64,000 nt of DNA from Phaeodactylum tricornutum CCAP 1055/1 (lineage: Eukaryota; Bacillariophyta; Bacillariophyceae; Surirellales; Neidiaceae), in assembly GCF_000150955.2 (NCBI RefSeq), contig NC_011681.1:295501-359500 (forward strand). Direction: 5' to 3'. A model generated the notes under the pieces. The model was not told the DNA's origin and did not search any database. It saw nothing but the letters and a program-made list of their open reading frames with translations. Below, piece after piece: positions 30,580 through 40,069 of the stretch; the stretch's first letter is position 1; each line of letters begins with the position of its first letter. The translations under genes were made by a program, and so were the position numbers.

Positions 30580-31758
30580 ATGAGCGAACGTATGATTGAG
30601 ATCCAGCGCGCAAGACTTCTGGCAGCTGGGAAAGGAAACAGTAACGTTGCTACCGCTTCAAATGGCAGTGCTGCTGGAGGATCCGCTTCTGGGGCACATC
30701 CTGCCCTAGCCAGTACTGCATTGGGGTCGCAAGCAGCTGGCTCAGTGCGGCAAACTCCGCAACAAGCAGCCGCTACCGCCATGCTTCAAGAAGATCAGCA
30801 TCTACTTCGTTTTTTGCAACGGCTACAGGAAAGGGAGGAGAGCTCGGGCTCGGGAGGTCCAACTGTACCGACTGCACTTTCTCGCCGACTTTTACATAGA
30901 CAGGGCGCTGGTTTTCTAGATGAATCTGTTTCTGCCGTGGCATCGGCTGCCGCCGATAGATTCCTAGCCACCATATTGCAGCAGGCCATTGCCTGCCGCG
31001 ACCAAAGACTCAAAGGAGCCGAGATGGTTAGAGAAGCAGCGCGACACCGAAAGCGACATGCTGAACAATTTGAAGCCGATGCTGACGACCGAAGGAGGAG
31101 AAGAAAGGAACACGACGAGCTCCGTGAGAGTAGCAACCTTGCCACCATTCAAGCCGCGGATTCCGTGAAGAGGGCCTCGAAGGCCGGCACTTCTGAAACC
31201 GAAGGGGGTCCAACGAATTCCAAAAAGAAGAAGAAAATAGAAGACAGCCTAGTAAATGGATTTAAAATCAAACGGAAAAAGATTGACGACGAAGAAGAAG
31301 CTTCGTATGACTCTATTGACGAAGAAAACGAATACTATCAGGCCTACTACGGAGGTAGCGCCGATGAGGTCAGTTCCGACGAAGAAGAGGATAATGAAAT
31401 GCTAATTCTACGTGACGTCGCTCGTCCTTTAGAAACTTGGAATTTTCACGTTGCTGGGAAATTGGGCATGGACCCTGCCTTTGACGAAGAAGATAAATTA
31501 GATGACAACGGTCTCGAACGACCTGAATTCGCCCTGAACGAAGAAGCTCAGATAAACAACTTCGACATTGCAGTAAACGAAGAAATTAAAGGTGCTGGAG
31601 ACGGTTCCAAGGCTACAATTTTTACGAAAGGAACTGAGGATTCGTTTGTAAAGGGGAAGCAAACTGTAGCTAACAGTAAGCTATCATCCTCTCCCTCTGC
31701 AGGTGGCGCGTCTCAAACAAAAAGTGGCTCGCCTTCGAAATCGTTCGAAGACGGATGA
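30580..31758 (+). CDS. Acidic nuclear protein with TAF10-like histone-fold segment
   Basis: 392 residues. After a low-complexity Ala/Ser/Gly N-terminus, residues about 95-160 read TALSRRLLHRQGAGFLDESV and AAADRFLATILQQAI, which resembles the TAF10 histone fold (a hydrophobic GF, then D, then a KF-like helix). A basic stretch (RRRRKEHDE), a Lys-rich nuclear localisation signal (NSKKKKKIED; KIKRKKIDDEE) and a strongly acidic tail follow. TAF10 is a shared subunit of TFIID and SAGA. The assignment is tentative because the match is short; a general acidic chromatin protein is the alternative. Confidence 0.65.
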   Translation: MSERMIEIQRARLLAAGKGNSNVATASNGSAAGGSASGAHPALASTALGSQAAGSVRQTPQQAAATAMLQEDQHLLRFLQRLQEREESSGSGGPTVPTALSRRLLHRQGAGFLDESVSAVASAAADRFLATILQQAIACRDQRLKGAEMVREAARHRKRHAEQFEADADDRRRRRKEHDELRESSNLATIQAADSVKRASKAGTSETEGGPTNSKKKKKIEDSLVNGFKIKRKKIDDEEEASYDSIDEENEYYQAYYGGSADEVSSDEEEDNEMLILRDVARPLETWNFHVAGKLGMDPAFDEEDKLDDNGLERPEFALNEEAQINNFDIAVNEEIKGAGDGSKATIFTKGTEDSFVKGKQTVANSKLSSSPSAGGASQTKSGSPSKSFEDG

Positions 31759-31913
31759 AGAATTTCAAGTGTGGAAAGGTTTTTGTCTTGATCCATTATG
31801 TAGCGGTGTTATTTTCCAAATTGTCGTCAATACCCTTTCACACGCGAAAAATTTCTAGAGCAATTGGGCTTAAAAAGTGTCAATGAAGCCAAAACCTACT
31901 ATTGTTCGGCTGC

Positions 31914-33048
31914 TTAGGTGGAGTTTGTGCGCCGTTTGGTACCATCGGTTCCACAAAAGCCAATCCACGCATCAAAACTTTTTAGTTTGCTTTCAACTTT
32001 GCCCAACTTAGCAGTAGACTGCATCTTTGTCGGCATTGCAACCCAATTGTTGCTAGAGGGACAGTATTCAGGATCTCCCATCCACCGAGTTGCAAAATCA
32101 CGACTCCAAATTTTTACAGTATGGTTGGTGACTAGCGATCGGCCCGTAACAGATTCTGTCATGAGCCCGTGCATCTCTTCGTTAGCCGGAAGGTTGACCC
32201 TTGGTGCATCAGATCGATAAAGATCCTTATCCCATTGCATCTGAAGATCATTTAACATCAGCTGGTTAAACGCGATTTGATCATTGCACTTCTGTTCGTT
32301 TTGGCAATACTTCATAACCATTTCAAGGAATAAAATGCTTCCCTTGGTAGCCCGAAACCATTGACGTCCGCCACAAACAACAAATCCCATTTTCTCAAAG
32401 ACCGGTACGGGAAATCTTCCTTCGTACGCGTGTATGACATCATAGGATTCGTCCCAGAACTCTGATAAGGGAACGTGTCTCATAAAAATGTTATCTATGT
32501 CGGTAAGAAGAATACTAACCCCTGCCCGCATCTTTTTAATGGCGAACTGCAGTCTTTTCATCATAAGTTGTCTGAAAAACCCAAGAACAAAGCGCTTGCG
32601 TTCGGGACTTTCGATGAAGTCTTCTTCCACGGATGTAATATTTTCTCTATTTAATTCATCGACTGCAGTCGGATTAAGGCAAACAATCACAATATCGTCT
32701 GGCGCGCATCCAACTTCCAGCAAACGATAGTACCAGCGTTTGGCAATAGGAACAAACTTTTCTGTCCGTAAATCCGACGATCTTCATCAATGGCAGACTC
32801 GCAATGGGAAAATTAGTGGATTGATTGACAGTGAGAGAAGTTTCGACCACGGTTTCCCTCAGTTCCTGATAAGCTCCAGAAATTTCGCTTAGAAAGCCTA
32901 GACTTGCATTTTTCCAGAGCCCTCGGAACAGTATGGCATATACAAATGACGAGGAAAGGAAGGCAGCGGCTACACAAACGTACCAGACACATTTACGTGT
33001 AAGTCTTGCAAACGAGAGCCCCTCTGAATCTGATTTTAAAGCGGCCAT
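31914..33048 (-). CDS. Nucleotide-diphospho-sugar transferase (Nucleotid_trans type), frame interrupted once
   Basis: Two overlapping frames together give a type II membrane enzyme. The first begins at ATG 33048 (an open extension upstream lacks an ATG) with a signal anchor (VWYVCVAAAFLSSSFVYAILF) and runs to MKIVGFTDRK. The second continues KFVPIAKRWYYRLLEVGCAP with the DxD motif SILLTDIDNIFM, then HAYEGRFPVP and DQIAFNQLML. The join falls in a run of four T's at 32758..32761 (AAAA on the coding strand). No intron fits there, so one base is extra relative to an intact gene: sequence error, allele or recent pseudogene. The donor and acceptor sugars are unknown; Golgi location is inferred. Confidence 0.7.
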
Positions 33049-33748
33049 GAGACAGCTAACGAATGCGAACAAAGAAAGAAATGCAATTCTTTCGAAATCA
33101 CTAGCTGTAATGTAAGAGTGGGGCTGACTGTGGGTAGTTTGAGAAAGCAGGGGCTTTTCAAAAGACAAGCTGTGATATCTGACTTCGGTAGAGAAAACTC
33201 GTGCACTTTCACAATCACAAAAAATCCCAAATCTTTGCAGTCCCTCAAATCGACAAAAATTGTCTGACTAGCCCTTTCCAGAATTCCTGGTAAGGTATCG
33301 ACTATATATATTCCATCAAAAGAAGATGGCTCCAATATATAGAACAATGCCATTTATTTAAATTTTCATTTTTAATCAATATCACTGTTCGCTCCTTGAC
33401 ATATATTGTATTTTATTTAACGAGACCAATGCATACATTTCAAAGTGTATACAGGTGACCGGAAATATTAATAGTGAAACTAACATAGGCCTGGCCCGAA
33501 TAGGGAATCAGTGGGGAGAAAAATACCCGGATGTGGAATTACTATCTGCGGAGAAAGTGCGGCCGTCCATCGTCCTCTCGTCCAGGCCCCGCCTGCTCGT
33601 CTTCCTTTGGCTGCATTTCCGGCCTCAATCACGTATCAAGACCGTTCGCCGATCATTTCCCTAGACCAGCATTCTGGGTTTGTACCACCTTGCTTTGCAG
33701 CTGGCTCTGTCTTCCCCTCATCTACTCTCACAGACATAACAGTCGTTC
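33049..33748. other. Divergent intergenic region
   Basis: 700 bp between the glycosyltransferase and the next plus-strand gene. Part of it (33049-33290) is open in the glycosyltransferase frame but without an ATG. An AT-rich stretch at 33355-33420 is promoter-like. Confidence 0.4.
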
Positions 33749-34471
33749 ATGGCGCTTTCAGGTTTTCGTTTTGCTCGCTCCATTGCCGTTGTTTCAGCTC
33801 GGTGGCCACAAACTCGAGCTGTTTCGACCGCAGCGACTCTGACCAGGTTTACAACATGCTTTGGTGATGGCATCCATCTAGGTATGCTTAGGCGTCAGCA
33901 CCAATCATTACCGTTTTCGACTTCCGAATCCTCCAGCTATTCACCGCTGGTATGGTGGAGAAATCGGCAAGAAAAGAAGGAAGAGGTGAAGTATAAAGAG
34001 CGGCTTCAGGCCATGGCGAACAAGGAGGATTGGACGATCGGTGACATGAAAGAGGAGCTTAACGATGTTGTGAAATCTTGGATTTCGAAAATTCCTGTCA
34101 TTGGAAGCAACAAAGAAATTCTTGCGGCCAAGCGAATGCACAAAACGGTTACCGGTTTGGCCGAGATTATTGGAGACAAGGCTACTTCGGAGCGCCTGGG
34201 TAACATGACACGGGTTGAAAAATTGAAAGCGTCTCTGCAAGGAGAATCCACCGTCGAGGACATCAACATATTGATCCAACAGTTTGACTCGATGAGCTTG
34301 ATGCATAAGGTTGTTCGTCGACGAAAGTTGGAAGGAAAGAAAATTCCAGAAACAGCAGAGGCTGTGCAAACCATGATGCAGACGGAAGGTCAAAGACTTT
34401 TGACGAAAACCCAGAAAACAAAGATGATGAGCCGCACCAAAGAAATAATGCGCAAGTCACGCAGACGGTAG
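33749..34471 (+). CDS. Probable mitochondrial protein with SRP54 M-domain-like region
   Basis: 240 residues. The first 55 residues are rich in Arg, Ser and Ala and nearly free of acidic residues (FRFARSIAVVSARWPQTRAV), a typical mitochondrial presequence. The remainder is helical: DMKEELNDVVKSWISKIPVI, then RVEKLKASLQGESTVEDINI and LIQQFDSMSLMHKVV. These parallel the SRP54 M-domain order (a first helix, IPG loop, gly-ser turn, then a helix reading like LLKQFxxM). The RNA-binding RRIARGSG motif is not conserved and there is no GTPase domain. The resemblance is by eye and needs a profile search; a purely hypothetical helical protein is the alternative. Confidence 0.65.
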   Translation: MALSGFRFARSIAVVSARWPQTRAVSTAATLTRFTTCFGDGIHLGMLRRQHQSLPFSTSESSSYSPLVWWRNRQEKKEEVKYKERLQAMANKEDWTIGDMKEELNDVVKSWISKIPVIGSNKEILAAKRMHKTVTGLAEIIGDKATSERLGNMTRVEKLKASLQGESTVEDINILIQQFDSMSLMHKVVRRRKLEGKKIPETAEAVQTMMQTEGQRLLTKTQKTKMMSRTKEIMRKSRRR

Positions 34472-34590
34472 CAGGTTCGAAGCAGATTAAAAAATCATGA
34501 CTACTTGTAGCATGTGTAGCCAGAATGTACATGTCCAAAGACGGCAATACCAAAACATTCTTTCGCCAAAAGAAGCAATTTAGTCATCCA

Positions 34591-35370
34591 TTAATTTGTG
34601 GACTTGGTTGGTAACGTGAACTTGCCACCTTTGGATTTACTCTTGAGATAGTAGTAGAAAAAGTCTGCATATAAAAGCGTTTGAACCACTCCGCAAAAGT
34701 ACACAACCCAGTGATGTTTATAACCCTTCTCCGTGTGCGCTCGATAAATCCAGTTGACAATGTAAAGTGCCCGATAGGCTCCCATGAAAAAGATATAGTT
34801 CCCCGTGAGGTTTTCTACCTCGCGGTATCGCTGCAAAACTATGAGCTGCGGAAGAATAGCAATGGATTCTAGGTAGATCGAGAAAGTCCAGAGCAGCTCG
34901 ACCATATCAAATCGTTTTGAACCAATCAAATGAGTAATCAAAGCGATCGCAAAGCACGGCGCTACAGCAAACTTCCAGTGCAGAAACGTATCCTGGGACT
35001 TCTCGTATGTAGATTTAATCGGTTCCTTAAAGCGAATTGTGTAGACAATTGACGCCGTCGAAACAATGTAAAGAACCTTCATGACGGAGTTGTAAATCGA
35101 AAAAAAGTTGAAGAAAAGATCGAGATAGCGCGTCACAAAAACCAAGAGAAAGAGTTCGTTTGTTCGCAACGAAATACCTGATCACAGCAGCAGCGTTAAT
35201 AAAGCTATCTTTGAGCGACTACAACATTCAAAATGTGAGGTTACCCCTACGTAGCTGCCGTGACAAGTCTTACCTTGCGCATTTTTCGCCACGCGTAGCC
35301 GTAGTAAAAGCACGATGATGCTAAAGACATGGCACATGTCTCCTGCCAGACGAAAAATATTCATACTCAT
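34591..35370 (-). CDS. ERD2: ER lumen protein-retaining receptor (KDEL receptor)
   Basis: Exons 35274..35370 and 34591..35177 (96-nt intron, GTAAGA...ATCAG, phase 1) give 227 residues, the normal family length. The splice yields KNAQGISLRTNELFLLVFVT, matching the family signature G-I-S-x-K/R-T/S-Q/N-x-L. Further hallmarks are RYLDLFFNFFSIYNSVMK, FSIYLESIAILPQL, GNYIFFMGAYRALYIVNWIY and FFYYYLKS. The seven-helix receptor retrieves K/HDEL proteins from Golgi to ER. It fits the secretory theme of this window. Confidence 0.93.
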
Positions 35371-36977
35371 CGTAAAAACAGGTCTTTCTCTGATTGCAGT
35401 GAGTCGAAAGGTAGGAAGGTACAACAAATCTTTCAGAGTGGCTTACAGTTAACCACAGCAACAACTGCAATGCGATAGTTACAACAAGAGAATGACCGCA
35501 CATACGAAGCATACACAAACGGTCGCGAAAAGACCGATCTGGATTTGGTTCGTGTTGTCTGTGACTGCCCAAAATTTGTCTCTGGGGGCGGGCTGGGCTG
35601 TCCGTCGTCCAGTTTGCCGTTCACCAGTAATCCCGGTGGCCGACTACGCACGCTCGAAAAAATAGCCAAAGTTCCGATGCTGCATCGTAAAACTTTGAAA
35701 CTCCGGAGACAACTGACTGTGACAATGACTCTGAAGAGTTTCTTGATCCTCTCTACTTGAAAGAGAACAGGCACCCAATGATTCCACGAAGTCATTATCG
35801 AGTTTGGTCTAAAGCTCTTCTGTCCTTATTCGCCTTCCCCTGGCGAATCCGTTCTGTCTTGACAAAAATGCTAGCAGAAGTTTATGCTACCTACCACGTG
35901 CCGTTCATCGTTAGAACTACTGGGACAGCATTGGCACGAAAAAGAAACCGATACGCATGAATTCGTTGTGTTGGAAAAACGCGAATTTTAGTATTAGGCG
36001 AGGAGACTCCAAATTATACAGTACGGCAAAAAAGGGCTTGGAAACCGTATGTTTACCGCAAGCCTTAGCAATGTGTTGAATGCTTTCTGAATTGGCAAAC
36101 CGAAGGTTTATGACACTGGATTCGTTCCCACAGGCTACCAGGAACCCTAGGTAGAACGAAACCCATCTGTTTGAAAGCTTTCGGTACAGAGACACCAATG
36201 TGGCTTTGTCAAATCTACCGGGACACTCAAGATTTTGCGTTGTCGACGCTGAGCAGAGTTGTATTTTCGGGCGTACGGTTTCTGTCGCTTCTGCGCGGAA
36301 CGACATACCTACACGGCCAGCCGTTTGATTCTGAGTTTCTCGTTGTCTGGCTTGGCGACGCTGCGCAACCGTTTCAACAAAGAACTCCACGAGGCCTAGG
36401 CAGCGGCTGCAAGCTCTTGAGCTCCCGCACCAAGCGCAATTCTGTATTCAAAAGCGGTAGAGGGGCATGACTACTCGCATGTGTTATCCGTTTTTTCCTT
36501 GTTCCCAGACCTTTTGAAGGACAAAAGTGTTAGCGGAGTGTTTCCGGCTTCTATGAAGTCAATCTTTTTTGACCATTTGCCCTAGGTCTTGAGATGGCAT
36601 CATAATACTCAGTTTTGGACTACTTTGCAGCAGTCGTCTCACCTGTTGCAACAACTGAGGCAGATGTCTTAATGAGGTATACATGACAAAGTTTTACAGT
36701 TTCATTGACAATATCATGTGCGTGGAGTTGTCACGTGCAGCTTTTGCGCACTTTGAGAGACTGAAGAATGAGCAATGATGTGTTTTGATTCTGTAATACA
36801 AATAGACCACGCGTTTGAGCGGACACATGATAAGTCTTGGATTTCTACTGAAAAGATGATGCTCAAGCATAGCTTTCACATGAATATGAGTAATTTTCTG
36901 TAACGGTAGGAGACTATGGTACAAATTATGCAAAATCTATTTGAGTAACGTGTTAATGTGCAGCAGATCATGCGTAT
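35371..36977. other. Long region without a supported gene
   Basis: 1.6 kb. Several frames of 70-157 codons occur on both strands (the longest, 35917..36390 minus, 157 codons), but none shows a domain, targeting signal or splice pattern I trust. CTTACAGTTA occurs at 35442..35451 and TTTACAGTTT at 36693. It could hide an RNA gene or a fast-evolving gene. Confidence 0.4.
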
Positions 36978-37964
36978 TCACCAATCGCACGTTTTACATT
37001 CCTTACTAGACATGCTAGAACTCTCAATAAAGCTCACCCGCATAGATCGGATCTCCGACGTTCCAAACCAGGCCATGAGATTTTCGTCTCCGTTGCATTC
37101 TACTACAGCATTGCACATATTAAATAGCCAAGCCGAATGACCAACAACTGCAATTTCCTGCTCAGGTCTTGTGCGTACAAAATTGGCCAAAAAATCGTAG
37201 ACGCGGTCTGCTTGGGCTAATAGACATTCCATTTCTTCATGTTTGAACAGTGTATCTTCCTCACCGGACACAACATAGGAAAAGTCAATGTAGGGGAACT
37301 CTTCCTTGGTCTGTGACAAGGGACGTCGTTTGTTGCAAACAAGGAAACCCAAATCTTCACGGCAGCCCTCGTGCGCAATCCAAGGAACTCGCGAACGGTG
37401 GTCGGCGAAGGAAAAGTGTGCCGTTTGAATAGCCCGGTGCAAAGGCGATACAATTATAAGATCAGGATTCATCAAGGCGGCAACAGACCGCTTCTCGATT
37501 GCTTCTTGTCGACCAAGCGCAGTCAAAGGAGCATCCAAAACTTCGGGGTGAACAAAAGGATTCTTATCAGGGTCGGAACTATCGATGTCGACAGTTTTCC
37601 CAAGTTCACGCCACGTATTGCCGATGAAATTATGGTATCCTTGACCATGTCGTTGAAAATGAATAATCTTGGTATGAACCTTTTCTTCGTTGCTGGTGGC
37701 ATTTTCGTCACCCCCAGTCCATTTTCCCGAAGAATCGGGACTCACGAGCTGGGTTTTGATGACGAAGGGACGTTTGACGTCCATGGCTCCACATTTTCGA
37801 AGTTTTTTACGTTGAATCTTCATTATTTTGTCGTGGAGCTCCTTTTGAGACGTAATTGTCTCGGCAGGCGAGGTAAAGCCCAAGCAAGGGACAACGGTAG
37901 CGGTCATGATGAGGAATAAAATCTCTATGCTAAGAACTAGAGTCGTCAAGGGGTACTTCAGCAT
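36978..37964 (-). CDS. Histidine phosphatase (phosphoglycerate mutase-like), plastid or secretory
   Basis: 328 residues from ATG 37964. A signal peptide (LTTLVLSIEILFLIMTATVV) ends PCLG|FTSPAE, a plausible diatom plastid site. The branch-1 histidine phosphatase core follows: the phosphorylated His in FQRHGQGYHN, SPLHRAIQTA, the general-acid region GCREDLG, and the second His in VGHSAWL. Family members include phosphoglycerate mutases and phosphatases of sugar phosphates or phosphoproteins. The insert PDKNPFVHPEVLDAPLT resembles fungal and plant phosphatase-type members more than glycolytic mutase. Substrate unknown. Confidence 0.87.
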   Translation of the reverse strand: MLKYPLTTLVLSIEILFLIMTATVVPCLGFTSPAETITSQKELHDKIMKIQRKKLRKCGAMDVKRPFVIKTQLVSPDSSGKWTGGDENATSNEEKVHTKIIHFQRHGQGYHNFIGNTWRELGKTVDIDSSDPDKNPFVHPEVLDAPLTALGRQEAIEKRSVAALMNPDLIIVSPLHRAIQTAHFSFADHRSRVPWIAHEGCREDLGFLVCNKRRPLSQTKEEFPYIDFSYVVSGEEDTLFKHEEMECLLAQADRVYDFLANFVRTRPEQEIAVVGHSAWLFNMCNAVVECNGDENLMAWFGTSEIRSMRVSFIESSSMSSKECKTCDW

Positions 37965-38734
37965 CGAACCAGGGAAGGGAACGGCTAGACTGTACAGCTG
38001 ACGCAATTACTAAGCATATGTGATATACGAATGTTTCATCGTCATCTGCGCCGCGTTCTCGGTCGGTTGGCATACGCTGACGATGCATGCTGACTCGTTT
38101 AGATAGTTGCTCCATAGAATAACCTCATGTCAAGTGTCTGTCATGTGTACGTTAGACTAAGATTGGCCTGCTCAGGCAGATCATTCCATAATTTGTGTTT
38201 TGCTCTGCTTTCTACCTACATTAGTGATCTTGTGCTATCCTTTATACAATTCTAGTCGGTTATCACTGTATTATCTAGAACCGCACAATTTCAGAGCCGG
38301 TATGCCCCCATGGCAAATTCAGCTACTGCTTGATTTATTCATTTGGCATTAGAAACCTATTGCACTAAAATGGAGGTTTGGCATTGACAAGGCTGAGGAT
38401 TTTGCCGTTGCACTAGGCTTGGCCAATGATTGGTTTGTGGACAAACTACATTTGAATTACTTAGAATTTCCAAGTTTCAAGTCCAATATAGGTAGTCACC
38501 GGCTTCAGCGTATACACACTATGAACCACTGACAATCCGTAAGAGTGGTGGGCCGCGCCTACAAGTCAAGAAATACTTGTAAACACCAACGGTGATTGCA
38601 TAGTGGATCCTCAAGATTGGGCGGCATCAGAAAGATGCCTTTGTATCCCCAACAAATACCACCTAAGTAGACACATTGCCTCCACTGTAATTTCGCCAGC
38701 TTCCCCCTGTGAGGTAAAGTCCGCAATTTCTCCT
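37965..38734. other. Intergenic spacer
   Basis: 770 bp between two minus-strand genes. No coding frame, repeat or RNA gene was recognised. Confidence 0.45.
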
Positions 38735-39733
38735 TCAATCCTCACATGGATCACTGGACAAGAAATGTACCGGGACATAGTATGTAAAGAAACCCACAGA
38801 TCGAGGACTCAATGTAACATGCAAGACTACTACTTCGTTCTCAACGAGACACAATAGTGCCGATGATGCTAAGTTGGTATTTTGCTGCCACTGTAAACAG
38901 GAAGTGAGCTTCTTGGTTTCAATTTTGACTTCGCAAATGTTTGTCGTGTTTTCTTTACAGGCGTCAGGGCGAGGTATAAGTCGATGAAAGAAGGTTCGTA
39001 TTGAGGCACCATCCGTGTCAACGCTTAAAGTCAGATCTCCAGTTTTCATGTTGCCTTTCAGTAGGACAGTGGATGCGATAGGACGTAGCCGTTCCACGAT
39101 GGTACGAAGCGGTTGTTTGTTCCCATTTTCGTGCATTAATTCAAGCTGGACATCCGGTAATGAAACCTGGGGTGGAAAATGGTATTGCATTTCCGCTACT
39201 CGACAGACACGAACAGGAATTGCATGGTGAACTTTAACCATTCCTCCATTTGAAGCTGAGCTTGTGTATGCATCCAGACAAAGACATGGAATATTGTTAC
39301 GTTTGGCCAGCTTCAGAACTGTGTACTGATGCTCCAACGAGACCTCGTGTGATAAAAGCGTGTCGGCTTGAAAAAGAGAGCTCCGGTCTTGTTGGATAGA
39401 TTGCAAGGCGGTACGCATTTGAACCAAGTCAAGTTCCATGACAATGGCGTTGTTTGTAGCATTACTTTCGATCCGATGTTCGAAAAATATTCCACCACCA
39501 GCCTGTAGCTCGGCAAAACATGCAATACCGTCCGTATCGGTCATCTTGCCTTTAGCAGAAAGCCTCATCACCATTTCATCCAGATACAACATGCAACTAT
39601 TTTTCATCCAAGAAGACGCGGACGCCGTATGCAACTGATCATTGGAGGACGACGAGGCAATGCGCGAAATAGGACCGATCAATTGGTACAATAGTGATGC
39701 TTGTTCTGGCGCCAGCTTCGCCCTGAATTTCAT
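38735..39733 (-). CDS. HUS1: Checkpoint clamp subunit HUS1
   Basis: 332 residues, starting MKFRAKL exactly as HUS1 proteins do. Family features include the PCNA-like folds with GIACFAELQAGGGIFFEHRI, NNAIVMELDLVQMRTALQSI, TVLKLAKRNNIPCLCLDAY, HHAIPVRVC and LPDVQLEL. The length is close to the animal protein (about 280) with a few acidic and Ser-rich insertions. HUS1 forms the RAD9-RAD1-HUS1 clamp that activates ATR signalling at damaged DNA. No intron is needed. Confidence 0.88.
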   Translation of the reverse strand: MKFRAKLAPEQASLLYQLIGPISRIASSSSNDQLHTASASSWMKNSCMLYLDEMVMRLSAKGKMTDTDGIACFAELQAGGGIFFEHRIESNATNNAIVMELDLVQMRTALQSIQQDRSSLFQADTLLSHEVSLEHQYTVLKLAKRNNIPCLCLDAYTSSASNGGMVKVHHAIPVRVCRVAEMQYHFPPQVSLPDVQLELMHENGNKQPLRTIVERLRPIASTVLLKGNMKTGDLTLSVDTDGASIRTFFHRLIPRPDACKENTTNICEVKIETKKLTSCLQWQQNTNLASSALLCLVENEVVVLHVTLSPRSVGFFTYYVPVHFLSSDPCED

Positions 39734-40069
39734 TTTGTGTTACGGTATTAGCTGTCCAGTGCCAATGTGATGGGAGATATATATTCTACGTAAAAGCCAG
39801 GCCTTACGTTAGGAATAAAATAATTGCTGTTCTATAACCGAAGGTTGGACGTCGGGAGGGGGCTGCCTCTCTAGTAGCATTTCTCTACTAGCTAGAGAGG
39901 GAGGAAGTACAGGAACGATTTATCCTATTGGAAGAGCAAACCAAAAACCTCAAGGTTCGTGTGAGAGCCCTGATCGATCCGCAAATTAGGGTCGTACACT
40001 GTGACTATCTATATGTAGCTGTTTACAGTTAGCGATTTACGAACTAATTGTAAGGTATTGGAACCTCAT
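39734..40069. other. Spacer with hairpin and recurrent motif
   Basis: 336 bp. An inverted repeat at 39865..39899 (CCTCTCTAGTAG against CTACTAGCTAGAGAGG) can form a stem. TTTACAGTTA lies at 40022..40031, just after the kinase stop. Confidence 0.5.

Noticed and set aside
35917-36390. 157-codon minus-strand frame
   Set aside because: No recognisable domain, targeting signal or splice partner was found, and overlapping plus-strand frames are equally long.
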